DNA of 64,000 bases from Bacteroidaceae bacterium. GTDB taxonomy: Bacteria > Bacteroidota > Bacteroidia > Bacteroidales > Bacteroidaceae. Shown in pieces: positions 1 to 7,804 of this stretch (positions are counted from its first letter, which is position 1; each line of letters begins with the position of its first letter). The stretch spans positions 22,050-86,049 of the forward strand of contig JAFTEV010000010.1 of the NCBI GenBank assembly GCA_017453465.1, in the 5' to 3' direction. A program made the position numbers and the translations under genes. Under the pieces are notes generated by a model. That model saw nothing but the letters and a program-made list of their open reading frames with translations. It did no database searches and was not told where the DNA came from.

Positions 1-50
1 TGGCCACACCAACAGGATAATACAAGACACAAAAGGAAGGACTTCATCAT
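1..50 (-). CDS. Partial exported protein, N-terminus only
   Basis: A leftward reading frame begins with two consecutive ATG codons (48-50 and 45-47) and runs off the window edge. The visible residues, MMKSFLLCLVLSCWCG, are a basic start followed by a hydrophobic cysteine-containing stretch, as in a signal or lipoprotein signal peptide. A TACATTTG -7 box lies just upstream on the same strand at 67-74. Only about 16 residues are visible, so the function cannot be told. Confidence 0.5.
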   Translation of the reverse strand, partial: MMKSFLLCLVLSCWCG

Positions 51-66
51 ATAAAACTTTTTTTTG

Positions 67-105
67 CAAATGTAAGGAAAAAAGCGAAAAAAACCACTAT
101 CTTTG
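67..105. promoter_or_regulatory. Divergent promoter pair
   Basis: Two Bacteroidetes -7 boxes lie back to back. TACATTTG on the minus strand (67-74) faces the partial gene at the left edge. TATCTTTG on the plus strand (98-105) faces the sirtuin gene. Clear -33 boxes are not visible. The sirtuin transcript would carry a 5' leader of about 140 bases consisting almost entirely of short repeats. Confidence 0.5.
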
Positions 106-114
106 CAGCAAATT

Positions 115-230
115 AACAATTGGCAATTCACAATTGGTAATTCACAATTGACAATTAACAATTGACAATTTGAGTATCAATTCCTAATTCCTCATTCCTA
201 ATTCCTCATTCCTAATTCCTCATTCCAAAT
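115..230. repeat. Short tandem repeats: CAATT-type block then CCTCATTCCT-type block
   Basis: About 60 bases of AATTGACAATT/AATTCACAATT variants (115-172) are followed by GAGTATCAAT and then about four copies of ATTCCTAATTCCTC (180-226). Related blocks occur at 5127-5147, 9574-9740, 16405-16494 and 19257-19277. The block at 16405 has the same AATTGGAGTATCAAT junction, so these are copies of one dispersed element rather than independent low-complexity drift. Confidence 0.8.
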
Positions 231-248
231 TATCTATCGCACAACTCT

Positions 249-941
249 ATGAAAAAGTTAGTATTCCTCACAGGTGCGGGCATGTCGGCAGAGAGCGGCA
301 TCAGCACCTTCCGCGACAGCGGCGGACTCTGGGAGCAGTATCCCGTGCAGCAGGTAGCCAGCATTCAGGGCTATATGGCTGACCCTGAGCTTGTCATCAA
401 CTTCTACAATGAGCGTCGTCGGCAACTCTTCGACGTGAAGCCCTGCGACGGCCATCGGCTGGTGGCCAGCATGGAGTCGAAGTACAAGGTGACGGTCATC
501 ACGCAGAATGTGGACAACTTGCACGAAAGGGCTGGCAGCACCCACGTCATCCATCTGCACGGCGAACTGATGAAGGCCACTTCCACGCTCCACCCCAACG
601 ACCCGCAGTGCATTGTCACGCTTCCCGTTTCCGACCCCGACATCAAGATGGGGCAGAAGGCCAAGGACGGTTCGCAGCTGCGCCCCTTCATTGTCTGGTT
701 TGGCGAGGCTGTCCCTATGATTGAGCCAGCCATCCTCGAAGTAGAACAGGCCGACATCCTCGTGGTCATCGGCACTTCACTCAATGTCTATCCAGCCGCA
801 GGTCTGTTGCAGTATGCTCCCGCCAAGTGCAAAATCTTCCTCATCGACCCAGCCGATGTGAACTACGACTCCTCGCTGCGCATCACCCACATCCAGAAAG
901 GTGCCTCTGCCGGCATGGAGGAACTGAAACGCTTGCTGTAA
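249..941 (+). CDS. cobB: Sir2-family NAD-dependent protein deacylase (CobB/SIRT5-like), lacking the zinc cysteines
   Basis: 230 residues, the usual size of a compact bacterial sirtuin. The NAD-binding GAGMSAESGISTFRD sits at residues 9-23, TQNVDNLHERAG at about 85-96, and the catalytic histidine is in HLHGEL (His104). WFGEAVP and GTSLNVYPAAG follow. Tyr53 and Arg56 in FYNERR match the Tyr-x-x-Arg pair that gives E. coli CobB and SIRT5 their desuccinylase/demalonylase activity, so removal of acidic acyl groups from lysines is likely. The zinc ribbon between about 107 and 150 holds only one cysteine instead of four, so it cannot bind structural zinc in the usual way. The gene is monocistronic and closed by a strong hairpin. 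Family assignment is firm; substrate preference is inferred. Confidence 0.93.
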   Translation: MKKLVFLTGAGMSAESGISTFRDSGGLWEQYPVQQVASIQGYMADPELVINFYNERRRQLFDVKPCDGHRLVASMESKYKVTVITQNVDNLHERAGSTHVIHLHGELMKATSTLHPNDPQCIVTLPVSDPDIKMGQKAKDGSQLRPFIVWFGEAVPMIEPAILEVEQADILVVIGTSLNVYPAAGLLQYAPAKCKIFLIDPADVNYDSSLRITHIQKGASAGMEELKRLL

Positions 942-950
942 GCATCCATA

Positions 951-1003
951 GAAAGCAAGAAAAAAGACGATGGAACTGCGCCATCGTCTTTTTTCTTGCT
1001 TTC
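951..1003. terminator. Bidirectional terminator hairpin, 23-bp perfect stem
   Basis: The left arm 951-973 and right arm 981-1003 are perfectly complementary around the 7-base loop AACTGCG. The A-run in one arm and T-run in the other let it work for both the sirtuin gene and the convergent gene whose stop codon (1002-1004) lies within the right arm. Confidence 0.85.
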
Positions 1004-1496
1004 ATTTTGTCGGGGCTTTCACCGCAGCTCCGATTTTGTCTCTGTCTGCTGTGGTGAGGGTCTTGTCCGAGTTCACCCATTCGAGGTCGGTCTTGGTGGC
1101 TGTCTGCCAGTTGGTGAAGTCGGCGGGGTAGCCTACCACTTCCACCTGCACCTCTTGGTCGCCAGCCACTTCGTCGTATTTGATGTTGAATGTCGGGGCA
1201 ACAATCACGTCGCAATCTTTGCGCTTCGACACTTCATAAACGGCGTAGCTGCGCCAGTTTTCCGTGTTTCCGTTCATGCCCACGAAGGCGATGTTCTTCG
1301 GAATCTTTACGATGTCGCGTATTCGTCCACTCTTCACCTTGAGTTCTACGGTCAGGGGCTTCACGTAAGACTTTGGGCTGACATCCAGAATGAGTGCCTG
1401 TGTGGATTGATACTGTACTTGGGTCTGCGTCTTCTGAGCCCAAGTGCCGATGGAACAAATAAGTCCCACGATGGTAAGGAATAATGTCTTTTTCAT
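1002..1496 (-). CDS. Small exported protein of unknown function
   Basis: 164 residues. MKKTLFLTIVGLICSIGTWAQ is a clear Sec signal peptide with cleavage after the WAQ region. The mature part is beta-rich with no domain I recognise; it has patterns such as YQSTQALILDVSPKSYVKP and a middle stretch mentioning VIVAPTFNIKYDEV, which suggests a small periplasmic or surface beta-sandwich. It starts 12 bases after the stop of the barrel-like gene at 1509-2378, so the two are probably co-transcribed. The stop codon is inside the shared terminator hairpin. Confidence 0.75.
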   Translation of the reverse strand: MKKTLFLTIVGLICSIGTWAQKTQTQVQYQSTQALILDVSPKSYVKPLTVELKVKSGRIRDIVKIPKNIAFVGMNGNTENWRSYAVYEVSKRKDCDVIVAPTFNIKYDEVAGDQEVQVEVVGYPADFTNWQTATKTDLEWVNSDKTLTTADRDKIGAAVKAPTK

Positions 1497-1508
1497 GTGA
1501 GGTGCGTG

Positions 1509-2378
1509 TTAGAATTGAAAACCTAAGCCAAATACGATTTTGAGGGTGCTTAATTTTTTATATTCAATATTTCCATCGTCGGGAAGATACTCTGTTGGCA
1601 GGTCAGACATGTAAGTATAAGGTTGTCCAGCCCGTATTCCAGTTTTTTCTTCTTTCCTGTAAATAGAGTGACTTGTTTCTGATTCATATTCAGCAAAATT
1701 TACAAATCCCTTTCTGCAATGAATGTCAATATAGAATTTTTTACTGAGAAAGAATTTCACTCCTACATTGATACCTGCATCTAATAGATTGTCTGCCCAA
1801 ACCTCTTTGTTTTGCTGAAGACTTTCGTGATAATCCCAATCGGACAAATAAGAAGATTCTTGGTTGCCTTTGCGATAAATATTATACCCAGGATAGATGT
1901 GATGATGGGAGCTGACGACATTGAAACTAATATAAGGTCCAATGTATGGTGCAATGGCAAGATTCTTCGCAAGAGGAAATTTGAAGCCTAATGTTGGACT
2001 TAAATGTATGCTTACACCTAGACCTCCTCCTTTACCTTCTTTTATTTTTGCCCTGAAACTCACAGCACCGACTTCCGTGTCCAAGAAGAATCCTTTGTTG
2101 CCAATCGGAAAAACGACACCCAAGCCGGCATCAAATCCTGATGTGCTGCTTAATTCATTTGAAACACCTGTAAGCTGGTCAATGGAATATCCTGCCCTGA
2201 CATTCCATCTGAACTTTCTTGGTTTCTTGGGTTTCTTGGGCTTGGGCGGCTCCACGATAATCTTCTTGTTTACAATCTCCGACTGCGAACCGATTTTCTG
2301 CCCCGTCGTGGTTTCGTCTTGTGCCTGTGCCGCCACACATGCGGAGGCCAGCACTGCTAACAGTAAAAACTTTCTCAT
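1509..2378 (-). CDS. Outer-membrane beta-barrel protein
   Basis: 289 residues with the signal peptide MRKFLLLAVLASACVAAQAQ. After a lysine/proline-rich spacer (PPKPKKPKKPRK, about residues 47-58) come alternating hydrophobic/aromatic strands (WNVRAGYSI, GLGVVFPIG, FFLDTEVGAVSF, LSPTLGFKFPL, PYIGPYISF, INVGVKFFLS). It ends in LKIVFGLGFQF with a C-terminal phenylalanine, the classical outer-membrane barrel signature. The spacer may interact with peptidoglycan or span the periplasm (inference). First gene of a two-gene unit with the small exported protein at 1002-1496. No clear promoter lies between its ATG and the RNA terminator at 2445-2484, so it may depend on read-through from the promoter at 2761. 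Confidence 0.8.
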   Translation of the reverse strand: MRKFLLLAVLASACVAAQAQDETTTGQKIGSQSEIVNKKIIVEPPKPKKPKKPRKFRWNVRAGYSIDQLTGVSNELSSTSGFDAGLGVVFPIGNKGFFLDTEVGAVSFRAKIKEGKGGGLGVSIHLSPTLGFKFPLAKNLAIAPYIGPYISFNVVSSHHHIYPGYNIYRKGNQESSYLSDWDYHESLQQNKEVWADNLLDAGINVGVKFFLSKKFYIDIHCRKGFVNFAEYESETSHSIYRKEEKTGIRAGQPYTYMSDLPTEYLPDDGNIEYKKLSTLKIVFGLGFQF

Positions 2379-2444
2379 GTTTTACAGTATTATTGCCTAT
2401 TGTTCCCCGATTCGGCGGTTAATGAAAGGATGAGAGGACGGCAC

Positions 2445-2484
2445 AAAAAAAGAACGTGGGAACTATACTGTTGCTCATCCCACG
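2445..2484 (-). terminator. Intrinsic terminator of the candidate RNA
   Basis: CGTGGGA (2455-2461) pairs with TCCCACG (2478-2484). Read on the minus strand the stem is followed after a few bases by a run of seven Ts (2451-2445). Confidence 0.75.
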
Positions 2485-2758
2485 AACTGAGGCTCTCGCA
2501 TTGCCCGAATTTAGCTGAACGAACAACTGAATAGAACCCACATGGATATGAATATACTCCCTCATCGAAGACAAGGGATATATGTATATACACATCATGG
2601 GGCATCTATCGTTGCTGTGTTCTTAGCTAAATCGAGAATTTGCGAGATTCCAGTCCGTCAAGAACAAAGCGTCAGATATACGCCTTTTTAGTATGTCGTG
2701 ACCCTTGGTGAACAGTGCCTGTTGATAAGTCAGCAGCGGTTCGCAGCCAAGAATCGGG
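2445..2758 (-). ncRNA. Candidate structured RNA of about 310 nt (free sRNA or long leader)
   Basis: A strong -7 box (TACATTTG, minus strand 2761-2768) with TTG 21 bases upstream (2790-2792) fires just before a long-range closing helix. On the plus strand, 2504-2508 CCCGA pairs with 2754-2758 TCGGG, 2514-2517 GCTG with 2744-2747 CAGC, and 2521-2524 GAAC with 2739-2742 GTTC, all nested. Inside are further local stems such as GTTCTT/AAGAAC. About 20 bases past the closing helix is an intrinsic terminator. No convincing ORF is present. I do not see the RNase P, tmRNA or small SRP core motifs. It could be 6S-like, another Bacteroidales sRNA, or a leader for the outer-membrane genes beyond it. Confidence 0.55.
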
Positions 2759-2760
2759 TG

Positions 2761-2792
2761 CAAATGTACGGAATAAAAATGAATACACCCAA
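2761..2792 (-). promoter_or_regulatory. Promoter of the candidate RNA
   Basis: TACATTTG on the minus strand at 2761-2768, with TTG at 2790-2792 and a 21-base spacer, matches the Bacteroidetes housekeeping consensus. The predicted start falls at the first base of the RNA's closing helix. Confidence 0.7.
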
Positions 2793-2969
2793 TAAAAAGC
2801 GAAACTTTTTATGATTATCGCAAAAATAGCACCAAATCTTTATAACACGAATGACACGAAATTCACGAAGCGTTGCGGACGTGTTTATCTGTTCTTCGTG
2901 TTGAAAAAAGTGTTGGTGATGCGACCAGCTGCTAATCAACCAACTTTTCTGATTTGCATTCTTTCCTTC

Positions 2970-3055
2970 TCATTCGCGTAGGCATTTCGTCTCATTCGCG
3001 TAGGCAATCAACCCCGACGCATTGCCTATGCGAATGCGACGAAAAGCCTACGCGG
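2970..3055. repeat. GTAGGCAAT hairpin element, copy 1
   Basis: Nested inverted repeat: CGCGTAGGC / CATTCGCGTAGGCAAT on the left, ATTGCCTATGCGAATG / GCCTACGCG on the right, about 34 paired positions with few mismatches around a 12-base loop. Same family as copies at 25847, 34483, 46394 and 61445. The rest of the spacer 2793-3346 holds an ACACGAAT/ACACGAAA short repeat near 2845-2870 and the TACATTTG box at 3316-3323 for the next gene. Confidence 0.8.
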
Positions 3056-3346
3056 TAAAAAAGGAAGGGATGCGTGGTTGGAAGGGATGGATTATCAGTT
3101 GGTTGTGAATCGGTTTTAAGGCTGAATTTTGTGGATTTTTTGATTTAATTATTGTGAAAACAGGGCTGTTTTGGTTAATCTGTGTTATAAAATCGGGGCT
3201 GAAAAGCCGTTTTTGTGTTGTGTTTTTGGAACGGCGGGCTTGGCGAAATGTCGAACCTTTGCAAGAAAAATGCAATTTCTTTTGTGGGGCTGGCGGATAA
3301 TTCGGATTTTTTCTTTACATTTGCACGAAAAATAGACAAGGACAGC

Positions 3347-5146
3347 ATGGACTCTTTTGATTGGCAAAGCGAGTATGCGCGCCTGACGACGGGCTATAGC
3401 ACGGCAGTGCCGCGTCCGCTGATAGGCATTACCGGCAATTACTCGGCAGAGACTTGCACGTTGGCCGAGGGCTACTATCAGTCGGTGTTGCGGGCTGGGG
3501 GCATCCCTGTGATTCTTCCGCCGTGGGAACCCGACGGACGGCTGGCTGAACTGCTCGACCGCTTGGACGGCATCATCTTTTCGGGCGGAGGTGACCCCAA
3601 CCCGTTGCTCTTTGGCGAGGAACCCGTCAGGGAGTTGCACAGCATCACGCCCGAAAGGGATATGCAGGAGTTGCAGCTGGTGAAGCTGGCTTACGACCGC
3701 CAGATTCCGATGCTGGGCATCTGCAAGGGCATCCAGATGATCAATGCGGCACTGGGCGGCACGCTCTATCAGGACATCCACACGCAGATGGAAGGTGTGC
3801 GCATCAAGCACAGCCAGGACCAGGACCGCCGCTATCCGTCGCACACGGTCAGTGTGGAAAAGGGTGGCGTGCTGGAGCGGCTGTTTGGCCGGGACCAGCT
3901 GGCTGTGAACAGCTTCCACCACCAGGCGTGCAAGGATGTGGCTCCTTGCCTGCGTGTTTCGGCTGTGGCACCCGACGGTGTGATTGAGGCCGTCGAGAGC
4001 AATGAGCACAAGAGCATTCTGGGTGTGCAATGGCACCCCGAACCCTATATACTGAGAAACAGCACGGCGATGTTGCCCCTGTTTGAGTGGCTGGTGCGCG
4101 AGGCGGCAGAATTTAAGGCGGCCAAGCGTCTGCACGACAGGTTGCTGACGCTGGATAGCCATTGCGACACGCCGATGTTTTTCCATCAGGGCATCGACTT
4201 CGGCAGTCGTGACCCCAAGGTGCTGGTCGATTTGCACAAGATGCAGGAGGGCCACCTGGACGTGACCATCATGGTGGCCTATCTGGAGCAGCAGGAGCGT
4301 GACGAGGCTTCGCTGGAGAATGCCACTGCCAAGGCCAACCAGATTCTGACCCAGATAGAGGAAATGGCGGCTCGCCACTGCACGGCGGTAGATATTGCCT
4401 ATACGCCAGCCGACCTGTGGCGGCTGAAGCGGGAAGGCAAGCGTGCCATCATGCTGGGCATAGAGAACGGCTATGCCATTGGGCATGAGCTGAAGAACGT
4501 TGAGGCTTTCCGTCGGCGGGGCGTGGTGTATATGACGCTGTGTCACAACGGCGACAACGACATTTGCGACTCCCACCGTCACCACGTCAAGAGCAGCACG
4601 CCGCGCACAGCCGACCCCGCAGTGGGCGAGCATGGCGGCGTGAGCGAGTTTGGCGAGCAGGTCATCCGCGAAATGAACCGCGTGGGCATGATGGTCGATT
4701 TGAGCCATGCCAGCGAGCAGTCGTTCTACGATGCGCTGGAGATTTCGTCCACGCCCATCGTGTGCAGCCATAGTTCGGCCCGTGCGCTGTGTGACCACAC
4801 ACGCAACCTGACGGACGAGCAGCTGCGGGCCTTGGCACGGCGTGGCGGTGTGGCCCAGGTGACATTCTATCATGGATTCCTGAAGGCGCAGGGGCAGGCC
4901 AGCATCCTGGATGCCGTGGAGCACCTGAACCATTTCGTGAACGTCATGGGTATTGACCATGTGGGCATTGGCACCGACTTCGATGGTGACGGCGGTGTGC
5001 CGGGTGTGGCCTCGGCCAGCGAGTTGATTAACTTTACGCGCCGCCTGTTGCGCGAGCGGTATAATGAGGCACAGATTCAGCAAATCTGGGGAGGCAACTT
5101 TCTGCGGGTGATGAATGAGGTGCAAAATTGTCCAATTGTCAAATGA
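3347..5146 (+). CDS. Fusion of gamma-glutamyl hydrolase (peptidase C26) and membrane dipeptidase (peptidase M19)
   Basis: 599 residues from the ATG at 3347; the frame is open further upstream but a TACATTTG box at 3316-3323 fixes the start here. The N-terminal half is a class I glutamine-amidotransferase-like C26 hydrolase of the PuuD type: IIFSGGGDPNP, nucleophile cysteine in LGICKGIQ, histidine and glutamate in VQWHPEP. The C-terminal half is an M19 dipeptidase: DSHCDTP, IENGYAIG, DLSHAS and CSHSSARA carry the metal ligands, and GTDFDGDGG follows. Together they could remove gamma-glutamyl groups and split the released dipeptide, as in glutathione or peptidoglycan-peptide breakdown (inference). 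No signal peptide, so cytoplasmic. The last residues (NCPIVK) are encoded by the AATTGTCAAAT-type repeat. Confidence 0.9.
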   Translation: MDSFDWQSEYARLTTGYSTAVPRPLIGITGNYSAETCTLAEGYYQSVLRAGGIPVILPPWEPDGRLAELLDRLDGIIFSGGGDPNPLLFGEEPVRELHSITPERDMQELQLVKLAYDRQIPMLGICKGIQMINAALGGTLYQDIHTQMEGVRIKHSQDQDRRYPSHTVSVEKGGVLERLFGRDQLAVNSFHHQACKDVAPCLRVSAVAPDGVIEAVESNEHKSILGVQWHPEPYILRNSTAMLPLFEWLVREAAEFKAAKRLHDRLLTLDSHCDTPMFFHQGIDFGSRDPKVLVDLHKMQEGHLDVTIMVAYLEQQERDEASLENATAKANQILTQIEEMAARHCTAVDIAYTPADLWRLKREGKRAIMLGIENGYAIGHELKNVEAFRRRGVVYMTLCHNGDNDICDSHRHHVKSSTPRTADPAVGEHGGVSEFGEQVIREMNRVGMMVDLSHASEQSFYDALEISSTPIVCSHSSARALCDHTRNLTDEQLRALARRGGVAQVTFYHGFLKAQGQASILDAVEHLNHFVNVMGIDHVGIGTDFDGDGGVPGVASASELINFTRRLLRERYNEAQIQQIWGGNFLRVMNEVQNCPIVK

Positions 5147-5175
5147 ACTGATGTAAAATAATTAAGGAAACAGTT

Positions 5176-7800
5176 TTGGCTACAAAGAAAGATGAACTCA
5201 CCCCGATGATGAGGCAGTTTTATGACCTCAAGGCAAAGCATCCCGATGCGTTGCTGCTGTTTCGTTGTGGTGACTTTTATGAGACATATAATGAGGATGC
5301 CAGCGTGGCTGCCGAGATTCTGGGCATTACGCTGACAAAGCGGAGCAGTGTGGCGGGTTCGTCGGCCAGCGGCACGGCCATGGCGGGCTTTCCCTATCAT
5401 GCGCTGGACAGCTATCTGCCCAAGTTGGTCAGGGCGGGCAAGCGCGTGGCCATTTGTGACCAGCTGGAAGACCCGAAGCTGGCCAAGAAGCTGGTGAAGC
5501 GTGGCATCACGGAGCTGGTGACACCGGGCGTGGCACTGAGCGACAATGTGCTGACGACGAAGGAGAACAACTTCCTGGCTGCGGTGCATTTCGGCAAAGC
5601 CAGCTGCGGCGTGGCTTTCCTCGACATTTCTACGGGCGAGTTTCTGACGGCTGAGGGCACGACCGACTATGTGGATAAGCTGCTGACCAACTTCTCGCCG
5701 AAGGAGGTGCTCTTTGAGCGCGGCAAGCGACTCATGTTTGAGGGGAACTTTGGCGGCAAGCATTTCACGTTTGAGCAGGACGACTGGATCTACACCGACG
5801 AGTCGGCTCGGCGCAAGTTGCTGACTCACTTCGGCGTGAAGAACCTGAAGGGCTACGGCGTAGAGCATCTGAAGAATGGCATCATTGCTGCGGGGGCTAT
5901 TCTTTATTATCTGGAACAGACGCAGCACACCAACATCAGTCATATTCGCAACATTGCGCGCATTGAGGAGAACAAATATGTGCGTCTGGACAGGTTCACC
6001 ATCCGCAGTCTGGAGCTGGTGGCCCCGATGAGCGAAGGCGGAGTCAGCCTGCTGGACGTGGTGGACAAGACCATCAGCCCGATGGGAGGCCGAATGTTGC
6101 GCCGCTGGATGGTGTTCCCGCTGAAAGACGTGAAGCCCATTCGCCAGCGGCAGGACGTTGTGGAGTATTTCTTCCGCGAACCCGTCTTTCGCGACAGTGT
6201 GGAGGAGCAGCTGCACCACATTGGCGACCTGGAACGCATTTGCTCCAAGGTGGCTGTGGGCAGGGTGAATCCACGCGAGATGATGCAGCTGAAGCAGGCG
6301 TTGGATGCCATTGAGCCTATCAAGCAGATGTGCCTGGAGACCGAGAGCGAGGCCCTGCGGCAGCTGGGCGAGCGGCTTGACTCGTGTTCAGAACTGCGCG
6401 ACATGATAGGCCGTCAGCTGAATCCCAATCCGCCGTTGGTCATCAACAAGGGCGGCACAATTGCCACGGGCGTGAGCGAGGAACTGGACGAACTGCGACG
6501 GATAGCCTATTCGGGCAAGGACTACCTGCTGCAAATTCAGCAGCGCGAGATTGAGGCAACCGGCATTCAGAGCCTGAAGATTGGCTTCAACAATGTGTTT
6601 GGCTACTACATGGAGGTGCGCAATACGTATAAGAATATGGTTCCCTCCGACTGGATTCGCAAGCAGACGCTCACACAGGCTGAACGCTACATCACGCAGG
6701 AACTGAAGGAGTATGAAGAAAAGATTCTGGGGGCAGAAGAGAAGATACTTGTGCTGGAGGGGCAGCTGTTCAATGCCTTGGTCACCAGTGCGCTTGACTA
6801 TATCCCCAAGATTCAGCAAAATTCGGTGCTGATAGCCCAGCTCGATGTGCTGCTGTCGTTTGCCACGGCAGCCAAGGAGTACAGATACAACCGTCCCGTG
6901 GTGGACGACAGTCTGGTCATCGACATCAAGCAGGGCCGTCACCCCGTCATTGAACGGCAGATGCCTGTAGGCGAACAATACGTGGCCAACGATGTCTATC
7001 TTGACAACGAGCGTCAGCAAATCATCATCCTGACAGGCCCCAACATGGCTGGTAAGTCGGCATTACTGCGACAGACCGCGCTCATCACCCTTCTGGCTCA
7101 GATTGGCTCCTTCGTGCCAGCCGACTCTGCACGCATCGGATTGACCGACAAGATTTTCACGCGTGTCGGTGCTTCCGACAACATTTCGGTAGGCGAATCC
7201 ACATTCATGGTGGAGATGAACGAGGCGGCCAGCATCCTCAACAACTTGAGCGAGCGTTCACTGGTGCTGTTCGACGAGCTGGGACGTGGCACTTCTACCT
7301 ACGACGGCATCAGCATTGCGTGGGCCATTGTGGAGTACATCCACGAGAACTCCAGAGCCAAGGCACGCACGCTGTTTGCCACCCACTATCACGAACTGAA
7401 CGAAATGGAGAAGCTCTTCAGCAGGGTCAAGAACTACAACGTCTCTGTTCGCGAAGCAAAGGGCAAAGTCATCTTCTTGCGCAAACTTGTGCCGGGCGGC
7501 TCGGAGCATTCCTTTGGCATTCATGTGGCGAAGATTGCTGGCATGGCTCCCGCCGTGGTGGGTCGTGCCGAGCAGGTGCTGAAGGAACTGGAAGCCAACA
7601 ACACAGGCGACGGCATTTCGCGCCCGCAAACACAGAACATTGCCACTGCCTCGCAGAGTCAGCTCAGTTTCTTCCAGCTGGACGACCCTGTGCTCTGCCA
7701 GATTCGCGACGAAATCCTGGGGCTTGACATCAACTCGCTGACACCACTCGAAGCACTCAACAAACTGAACGAAATAAAACGCATTGTAAAAGGAAAGTAA
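5176..7800 (+). CDS. mutS: DNA mismatch repair ATPase MutS
   Basis: 874 residues. Mismatch recognition domain with the Phe-x-Glu type motif GDFYETY near residue 35, connector and lever domains, clamp region, then the ABC-type ATPase with Walker [10 protein letters not shown] (about 618-626), Walker [17 protein letters not shown] and the ATHYHEL switch. The C-terminal helix-turn-helix dimerisation region is present. The start is a TTG at 5176: it gives [15 protein letters not shown], in register with known MutS N-termini, whereas the first in-frame ATG would cut into the conserved start. Four bases separate it from the DUF4954 gene, so the two form an operon. It would bind mispaired bases and recruit MutL. 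Confidence 0.97.
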   Translation: MATKKDELTPMMRQFYDLKAKHPDALLLFRCGDFYETYNEDASVAAEILGITLTKRSSVAGSSASGTAMAGFPYHALDSYLPKLVRAGKRVAICDQLEDPKLAKKLVKRGITELVTPGVALSDNVLTTKENNFLAAVHFGKASCGVAFLDISTGEFLTAEGTTDYVDKLLTNFSPKEVLFERGKRLMFEGNFGGKHFTFEQDDWIYTDESARRKLLTHFGVKNLKGYGVEHLKNGIIAAGAILYYLEQTQHTNISHIRNIARIEENKYVRLDRFTIRSLELVAPMSEGGVSLLDVVDKTISPMGGRMLRRWMVFPLKDVKPIRQRQDVVEYFFREPVFRDSVEEQLHHIGDLERICSKVAVGRVNPREMMQLKQALDAIEPIKQMCLETESEALRQLGERLDSCSELRDMIGRQLNPNPPLVINKGGTIATGVSEELDELRRIAYSGKDYLLQIQQREIEATGIQSLKIGFNNVFGYYMEVRNTYKNMVPSDWIRKQTLTQAERYITQELKEYEEKILGAEEKILVLEGQLFNALVTSALDYIPKIQQNSVLIAQLDVLLSFATAAKEYRYNRPVVDDSLVIDIKQGRHPVIERQMPVGEQYVANDVYLDNERQQIIILTGPNMAGKSALLRQTALITLLAQIGSFVPADSARIGLTDKIFTRVGASDNISVGESTFMVEMNEAASILNNLSERSLVLFDELGRGTSTYDGISIAWAIVEYIHENSRAKARTLFATHYHELNEMEKLFSRVKNYNVSVREAKGKVIFLRKLVPGGSEHSFGIHVAKIAGMAPAVVGRAEQVLKELEANNTGDGISRPQTQNIATASQSQLSFFQLDDPVLCQIRDEILGLDINSLTPLEALNKLNEIKRIVKGK

Positions 7801-7804
7801 AACC

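Noticed and set aside
115-230. CRISPR-like array from evenly repeated CCTAATTCCTCATT units
   Set aside because: Repeats are short, imperfect and directly adjacent with no unique spacers, and no cas genes are present.
2390-2605. 71-codon minus-strand frame inside the candidate RNA
   Set aside because: No family resemblance; it crosses the RNA's closing helix and its terminator stem. The RNA interpretation explains the region better.
2445-2758. RNase P RNA, tmRNA or SRP RNA
   Set aside because: The GAGGAAAGTCC core, the tRNA-like ends with a tag frame, and the GGAAG/AGCA SRP tip were each looked for and not found.
3185-5125. 646-codon open frame on the minus strand opposite the C26/M19 gene
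   Set aside because: Exact shadow of a gene with clear catalytic motifs. Its translation is rich in His/Gln/Ala from reversed GC-rich codons and has no recognisable domain.
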